Assembly: GCF_001042475.2 (NCBI RefSeq) | Contig: NZ_LECW02000002.1 | Span: forward strand, 1-42,883 | Direction: 5' to 3' | Origin: Bacillus glycinifermentans | GTDB lineage: Bacteria; Bacillota; Bacilli; Bacillales; Bacillaceae | Length of the DNA stretch: 42,883 bases | Notes under the pieces: model-generated | The model's database searches: none | Seen by the model: the letters and a program-made list of their open reading frames with translations, nothing else | Told to the model about the DNA's origin: nothing | Program-made: the position numbers and the translations under genes | Shown here: positions 38,188 through 42,883 of the stretch, piece after piece | How positions within the stretch are numbered: the stretch's first letter is position 1 | Layout: every line of letters starts with the position of its first letter

Positions 38188-40608
38188 ATGTACGAATTTA
38201 AGAACATACCGCAAGAGCTAAAAAGCGCCCCTCAGTGGATTTTATGGCGTTCCGAAGAACGTGACGGTAAGAAAACAAAAGTGCCGTACCAGATTGACGG
38301 CAGCATGGCTCAATCCAGTAATAAAAGAACCTGGTCGACATTTCCGACCGTTTTGAAATTTTATAACGATCGAGATTATGACGGGATCGGCTTCATGTTT
38401 TCAAAAGATGATCCGTTTATCGGCATAGACATAGATCACTGTGTGGAGGACGGTGTCTTGTCCCCGTTCGCTGAGGAAATCGTTCAGGCTATTGGAAGCT
38501 ACACCGAATATTCACCGAGCGGCAAAGGGGTCCACATCATCACAAAAGGTAAGATCCCATTGCGCGGGCCGGGTACAGGGAGAAAAAATCCGGAACTTGG
38601 GCTGGAAGTATACCGTCATGGCCGCTACTTTACCTTTACCGGTAATAGTCTCGGGATCGGGGCCGTTGAAGAACGAACGGACGAGCTCAAAGAGCTGTTC
38701 GAAAAATATTTGAAGGACAAAAAAGAAGAATCGAAACCTTCCAATCCTCCTGCTGCTTCATCCCGTGATATGAGCAATCTCTCCAATAAGGAGATATGGG
38801 AAAGGATGTTCAACAGCAAGAACGGGAAGAGCATTCAGGATCTGTTTAACGGTCATCTGATAAACGATGATCACTCTGCCACAGATATGGCTTTGTGTAA
38901 TCACTTGGCATTCTGGACGGATAAGGATCCCGCAAAAATGGATTCGATGTTTCGGGAGTCAGGGTTGTTTCGGGAGAAATGGGATCGACAGCACTCATCT
39001 GACGGCGCTACATATGGAGACATGACCATTGCCGCTGCCGTTTATTCTACTCATACGACAATTTCTGATTTACTGGAAGAGCAGCAGGAACAGCCGTATG
39101 AAATATATATTTCCCATCCCGAAAATTCTCAAGTTGAGGATACAGAAGAGATCATTGACACCACGCCGGTCTTTCATTTAACGGAGCTAGGCAACGCGGA
39201 ACGAATTGTCTACTACCACGGAAAGAATATCCGATACTGTAACGAGCTTGACTGGCTGATTTGGGACGGAAAGCGATGGGAAGAGGACAGTAAACGAAAA
39301 ATTGAAGCCATTACCGCTAAGACGTTGCGGGCATTGTACGGCGAGGCCGAGGCCACAGAAGACAAAATCCGAAAAAAGCAGCTCAACGATTGGGCGAAGA
39401 AATGTGAAAGACGTTCTATCCGAATAAATAGCATACTGGATGTGAGACCAATGGTATCAGTTAAGAAAAAAGATTTTGATAGCTTTAAATTTCTTTTCAA
39501 TTGCGATAACGGTGTGATTGATCTGAAAACAGGTGAGTTGAGACCACATGATCGAGACTTGCTGCTAACAAAGATGTCACCCATCCCTTACGAAAAAGAT
39601 GCGGATTGTCCAAACTGGATTGCTTTTCTTGAGAGTATTTTTCTTACTCCGGTCGGTGATCCTGACCATGAATTAATAGAATATCTTCAGAAGGCAATTG
39701 GATATTCATTAACAGGTGTTACAAAGGAACAAATTATGTTCTTCCTTTTCGGGAACGGTCGGAATGGTAAATCGACTTTTATTAATGTGATTCAGGATAT
39801 CCTTGGAGATTATGCCCGTCAGACGAACAGTGATACTTTCCTGAAAAAGAAAAACGATTCGGGGATTAACAATGATGTTGCCCGTCTGGATGGCGCTCGC
39901 TTTGTGTCGGCTGTCGAGAGTGAAGAGGGGCAACAGCTGTCAGAGGCACTAGTTAAGCAAATAACTGGGGGAGAGAAGATGTCCGCCCGTTTTCTCCGCC
40001 AAGAGTACTTTGAATTTACACCGGAGTTTAAAGTTTTTTTCACAACAAATCATAAACCGATTATCAAAGGCGGCGACAATGGGATATGGCGCAGGATTAA
40101 ATTGATTCCTTTTACGGTAACCATTCCGGAAGAAAAAACCGATCCGGATCTACCTGAAAAATTAAAAAGTGAAATGCCTGGGATCCTCCGCTGGGCTGTG
40201 GAGGGTTGCTTGAAGTGGCAGAAGGAAGGATTAAAAGATCCTAAAGCAATTAAAAATGCTACGCAAGGATACCGTGAAGATATGGATATTTTGGGACCTT
40301 TCATAAATGAAAACTGCACGATACATGAGGATGCCAAAATCGAAGCAAAAACCCTTTACGAAAACTATAAAAAATGGTGCTTCCAGAACGATGAAATAGA
40401 CTTAAAAAATCGTTCCTTTTATCGCCAACTAGAAATAAGAGGATATAAAAAAGAAAATGGAGCGAAAAATAAAGTTTATTTTCATGGGCTTACTTTAAAT
40501 CAGTATGCTGGACCGAACTTGTTCTCAGGGGTTAAGGAAAAAGCAGAGGGGGTTAATTTAGTTAACCAATCTGAAGAGAATAAAACATCTACTCGAAAGA
40601 AGCTTTAA
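38188..40608 (+). CDS. primase/SF3 (D5-type) replicative helicase
   Basis: 806 aa from ATG 38188 (SD AAAGGGGAG); an upstream GTG at 38143 lies in the terminator. N-terminal prim-pol-like domain: PQWILWRSEERDGKKTKVPY, GIGFMFSKDD, FIGIDIDHC (DxD), SGKGVHII, GLEVYRHGRYFTFTG. C-terminal D5_N/SF3 helicase: Walker A GNGRNGKSTF, FVSAVESEEG (Walker B), FFTTNHKP sensor and WRRIKLIPF. Initiates and drives phage DNA replication. Confidence 0.93.
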   Translation: MYEFKNIPQELKSAPQWILWRSEERDGKKTKVPYQIDGSMAQSSNKRTWSTFPTVLKFYNDRDYDGIGFMFSKDDPFIGIDIDHCVEDGVLSPFAEEIVQAIGSYTEYSPSGKGVHIITKGKIPLRGPGTGRKNPELGLEVYRHGRYFTFTGNSLGIGAVEERTDELKELFEKYLKDKKEESKPSNPPAASSRDMSNLSNKEIWERMFNSKNGKSIQDLFNGHLINDDHSATDMALCNHLAFWTDKDPAKMDSMFRESGLFREKWDRQHSSDGATYGDMTIAAAVYSTHTTISDLLEEQQEQPYEIYISHPENSQVEDTEEIIDTTPVFHLTELGNAERIVYYHGKNIRYCNELDWLIWDGKRWEEDSKRKIEAITAKTLRALYGEAEATEDKIRKKQLNDWAKKCERRSIRINSILDVRPMVSVKKKDFDSFKFLFNCDNGVIDLKTGELRPHDRDLLLTKMSPIPYEKDADCPNWIAFLESIFLTPVGDPDHELIEYLQKAIGYSLTGVTKEQIMFFLFGNGRNGKSTFINVIQDILGDYARQTNSDTFLKKKNDSGINNDVARLDGARFVSAVESEEGQQLSEALVKQITGGEKMSARFLRQEYFEFTPEFKVFFTTNHKPIIKGGDNGIWRRIKLIPFTVTIPEEKTDPDLPEKLKSEMPGILRWAVEGCLKWQKEGLKDPKAIKNATQGYREDMDILGPFINENCTIHEDAKIEAKTLYENYKKWCFQNDEIDLKNRSFYRQLEIRGYKKENGAKNKVYFHGLTLNQYAGPNLFSGVKEKAEGVNLVNQSEENKTSTRKKL

Positions 40609-40860
40609 CCCCTTATGTATCAAGGGATTTGTGAACATTGGTAAATATGAGTTTTAGGGTTATGGGTTAATGAGTTAATTAAATATCTATGTTCCATTCT
40701 CATGAAAAAATAAATAAAAAAATAATATATATATATGTATATAAGGAGTTAAATAGTTTTCGCTATTAATTCGTTAACTCATTAACCACTTTTTTTGAAA
40801 ATCCTTATATATCAACGTTTTTAACGGTTAATGAATGAATTAGGTTAATAAAAAAATTAA
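40551..40860. repeat. iteron-like repeat cluster, probable replication origin
   Basis: GGTTAATTTAGTTAACC (40551-40567, inside the helicase gene end), GGTTAATGAGTTAA (40665-40678), its exact inverted copy TTAACTCATTAACC (40774-40787) and further GGTTAAT elements at about 40830-40860 surround a very AT-rich tract (AATAATATATATATATG near 40720-40740). Repeats plus a melting region next to the helicase gene fit a phage origin. Confidence 0.65.
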
Positions 40861-40888
40861 CCCTTCTTTATAAAAAGAGGTGATAATT

Positions 40889-41326
40889 TTGCACCCAAAA
40901 CAAATTTGTGATGACCTTGCCTTTTTGGGATCACCTTTAGTTCTGGACGGGGATGATCTTTATATCGAGCATCCGGAGAACGTCTATCCAGAACTTGTGG
41001 AATTTGTTCAGTCACATAAAAAACGGATCATCCAGTACTTAAAAGGTGAATACTCAATGCAGGATCATAAAATCAAACAAACTATTGATAAAATCATCAA
41101 TTATTTTATGGGCATAGATCAAGAAATGAATCCAAAAATAGACGACTGGTTCAATCATGATTGGGATGCGGCAACCAAAGCCGCGCGGTTGCTTGTTCTA
41201 TTTTGGGAGAACGGCTGGAGAGATCTGAACAGCTCCGTTTCGAATTTTGAGGATGAAGAAACGGACAAACTCTCTTTAGAAATCTATGAAAGTGCCATGT
41301 CGTACTTTAAGGGGAAGAAAGCATGA
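40889..41326 (+). CDS. hypothetical protein (145 aa), TubC-like N-terminus
   Basis: TTG 40889, 8 bases after GAGGTGAT. Residues 1-50 (PKQICDDLAFLGSPLVLDGDDLYI... KRIIQYLKG) resemble a TubC docking domain; the rest is acidic/helical with DWFNHDWDAATKAARLL. Seen in replication modules of Gram-positive phages; role unknown. Overlaps the nuclease gene. Confidence 0.65.
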   Translation: MHPKQICDDLAFLGSPLVLDGDDLYIEHPENVYPELVEFVQSHKKRIIQYLKGEYSMQDHKIKQTIDKIINYFMGIDQEMNPKIDDWFNHDWDAATKAARLLVLFWENGWRDLNSSVSNFEDEETDKLSLEIYESAMSYFKGKKA

Positions 41327-41862
41327 CGATTATTCATTACAACTATTCGGATACTGAAATGAAAAATATTCTCGACAGCATGATCATTATTGTGGATACG
41401 AGGGAGCAGAAGAACCAGCATGTTCTTGACTATCTCCGCAAAAAGAACGTATCCATCAAATTCAAAGGGATGAAGACGGGCGACTATTCCGCCATGATCC
41501 CGAAAAACGAGGAATACGGGATTAGCCGGGACATGTATTTGAACGCTGCTATCGAACGGAAAAATGGAGTTGATGAGCTGGTTCAATCCATTAAGGACCG
41601 TTCTCGGTTTGAAAATGAATTGATCCGTGCAGCCAAACACCCCTTCACTCTTCTTGTGGAGGATCTGGAAGGCTACCAAAAAATATTGAACGGAAAATAT
41701 CGCTCACAATATAAGCCGCAGTCTCTGCTTGGCAGCTTAAAAACGTTTGAAGTCCGTTACAATTTCTCAACCGTTTTTATTAATCCGAGCGCGACCGGAA
41801 ACTATATCTATCACCATTTTCATTATATGGCCCGGGAGCTGTTAAAGGGGGGCCTTGTGTGA
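41323..41862 (+). CDS. ERCC4/XPF-type nuclease
   Basis: 179 aa. IIIVDTREQKNQHV...KGMKTGDYSAM and AAIERKNGVDELVQSI carry the GDx-ERKxxxD active site of the XPF/ERCC4 family, followed by FTLLVEDLEGY. It lacks the HhH domain and is a structure-specific DNA nuclease probably used in phage recombination or replication. Confidence 0.88.
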   Translation: MTIIHYNYSDTEMKNILDSMIIIVDTREQKNQHVLDYLRKKNVSIKFKGMKTGDYSAMIPKNEEYGISRDMYLNAAIERKNGVDELVQSIKDRSRFENELIRAAKHPFTLLVEDLEGYQKILNGKYRSQYKPQSLLGSLKTFEVRYNFSTVFINPSATGNYIYHHFHYMARELLKGGLV

Positions 41863-42029
41863 ATGAATTAATGAAGGCCCTTTATTGTGAAAGGAAAAAG
41901 GACGAGCTTAAAGCGCGGCTGCTTAAAATGGGGTATTTTAAAACACCTGACGGTCGGCAGCTGTATGAGCTTTCATTAACTGAATTAGACGAAATATTCA
42001 AAAAGAAATTAATTGAGAGGGGAAAATGA
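41859..42029 (+). CDS. FbpA-family (Fur-regulated basic protein-like) small protein
   Basis: 56 aa, GTG after AAAGGGGGG, overlapping the ERCC4 stop. MNELMKALYCERKKDELKAR, then LLKMGYFKTPDGRQLYELSL: the pattern GxxKTxDGRQLYELxLxEL is that of Bacillus FbpA-like proteins, which in the host act in the iron-sparing response; phage copies are common but unexplained. Confidence 0.75.
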   Translation: MNELMKALYCERKKDELKARLLKMGYFKTPDGRQLYELSLTELDEIFKKKLIERGK

Positions 42030-42032
42030 CCC

Positions 42033-42548
42033 ATGGCATTTGTGGGTTTTGAAGAATCACAAGAGGTGCGGCAGCTTGCCGAAAGTTTAATCGATAAGCA
42101 TCACCCACATTTAAAAGATGCAAAGGAACACATCGGTTTTTACATTCGGGAAGGTAACAGTAAATGGGCTGGGAAGGCGAAAAAATGCACGGCCTTTGAG
42201 CGCCATATGACTGATTACATGCTTTTTGTATTCATCAATAAAGAAGCCTGGAAGACGATGAACCAAGAGCAGCGCGCCGCCCTGGTCGATCATGAGCTTT
42301 GTCATTTTACCCGCGCGGAATGGGAGGAACCGGATCCGAATGATTCAAGCAAATGGGTTACTATGTACGGGCCCACAGAAGATCCTGACAGTTGGGGGAT
42401 CCGCGAGCATGATGTTGAAGAGTTTTCAGAAATCATTGAGCGTCATGGCCTTTGGGAAAAAGGGATTGAATCATTTGCTGCTGCCGTCCGAGAGGCTGAC
42501 TATCAAATGAATATTGATGATGTGAATAGACTTCAAAGGGTGAAATGA
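42033..42548 (+). CDS. putative phage metallopeptidase
   Basis: 171 aa, ATG after GAGGGG. The motif ALVDHELCHF (H-E-x-x-H type zinc ligand set) near residue 85 and the DVEEFSEIIERHGLW helix match the phage putative metallopeptidase family. Substrate unknown. Co-transcribed with the upstream gene. Confidence 0.8.
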   Translation: MAFVGFEESQEVRQLAESLIDKHHPHLKDAKEHIGFYIREGNSKWAGKAKKCTAFERHMTDYMLFVFINKEAWKTMNQEQRAALVDHELCHFTRAEWEEPDPNDSSKWVTMYGPTEDPDSWGIREHDVEEFSEIIERHGLWEKGIESFAAAVREADYQMNIDDVNRLQRVK

Positions 42549-42563
42549 TGGGAGGTAGAACGG

Positions 42564-42883
42564 ATGAGAGAGATTAAGTTTCGATATGTGTTAAGAGATC
42601 GGGCGACCGAGAAGATTTTCGATAGATTTCTCAGTTTAAATGACTTAGAAACAGGTTTAGAGGTTGCTTATGACTTTGATTCACCAAGATTTATAGACTG
42701 TGAATTGGTTGGTCGATGTGAATACACCGGATTGAAGGACGAAACTGGCCGGGAGATTTGGGAGGGAGACATCCGAAAAGACGGTTGGGGGAGAAAATTT
42801 AAGGTTGTTTACGACAACGATTTAGCTGCATTTTACGGTGAATATATTAACGGGCCTTCTGAGTCTCTTGCCGATTGCGGGCC
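42564..42883 (+). CDS. YopX-family protein (partial, cut by the window end)
   Basis: ATG after GGGAGG. MREIKFRYVLRDRATEKIF and CELVGRCEYTGLKDETGREIWEGDI are the YopX signature (CEYTGLKDxxGxxIxEGDI). First 106 codons only. YopX proteins are common phage early proteins of unknown function. Confidence 0.85.
   Translation, partial: MREIKFRYVLRDRATEKIFDRFLSLNDLETGLEVAYDFDSPRFIDCELVGRCEYTGLKDETGREIWEGDIRKDGWGRKFKVVYDNDLAAFYGEYINGPSESLADCG

Noticed and set aside
1..42883. CRISPR arrays, tRNA and rRNA genes
   Set aside because: No regularly spaced direct repeats of CRISPR type, and no tRNA or rRNA signature seen on either strand.

Overview
The window is a piece of a Bacillus chromosome, most likely of the B. 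subtilis/B. licheniformis group. This rests on the host gene order spoVK-hflX-ynbB-glnR-glnA, the close GlnA and SspC sequences and the GlnR operator layout. Only about 5 kb (about 26,290-31,290) is host DNA. It is flanked by two unrelated prophages, both of which run off the window.

Left prophage (1 to about 26,290): an SPbeta-like element, AT-rich, with almost every gene on the + strand and many small overlapping genes with strong Shine-Dalgarno (SD) sites. In order it carries the 3' exon of a family-B DNA polymerase, a 3D-domain protein, a nucleotide kinase, an orphan DNA methyltransferase and a long run of small proteins. Then comes the nucleotide-metabolism block: a MazE-tail protein, nrdI, nrdE (interrupted by a 249-nt group I intron and a 385-aa LAGLIDADG intein), nrdF, a free-standing homing endonuclease, a thioredoxin-like protein, dUTPase and thymidylate synthase. 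The block ends with an SspC-type spore protein, a metallophosphoesterase, a NADAR/YbiA protein, RecU and a large serine integrase. The integrase stop codon lies in the attachment junction, directly before the 3' part of spoVK. The phage therefore splits a sporulation gene, as SPbeta does with spsM and skin with sigK.

Host segment: spoVK 3' part, hflX, ynbB and the nitrogen-control operon glnR-glnA, with a TGTNA-N7-TNACA GlnR/TnrA operator and a sigma-A promoter.

Right prophage (about 31,290 to the end): a lambda-like element. It has a tyrosine integrase pointing towards glnA, then an ImmA-type protease with zinc ribbons and an Xre repressor on the - strand. A Cro-like protein, a Rha/KilAC antirepressor and an early replication module follow on the + strand: Gam-like protein, AAA ATPase, DUF669 protein, primase/SF3 helicase, a repeat-rich likely origin, ERCC4 nuclease, FbpA-like protein, metallopeptidase and a YopX-like protein cut by the window end.

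The main points of interest are these. (1) A phage protein ends in a segment closely resembling the MazF-neutralising tail of the host antitoxin MazE, with no toxin gene beside it. (2) Several phage genes can only start at AUU or AUA behind good SD sites. (3) A promoter-like motif recurs with an unusually conserved spacer, once overlapping a terminator. (4) The DNA polymerase reading frame begins abruptly inside its exonuclease domain, which suggests a further intron. (5) A prophage interrupts spoVK.
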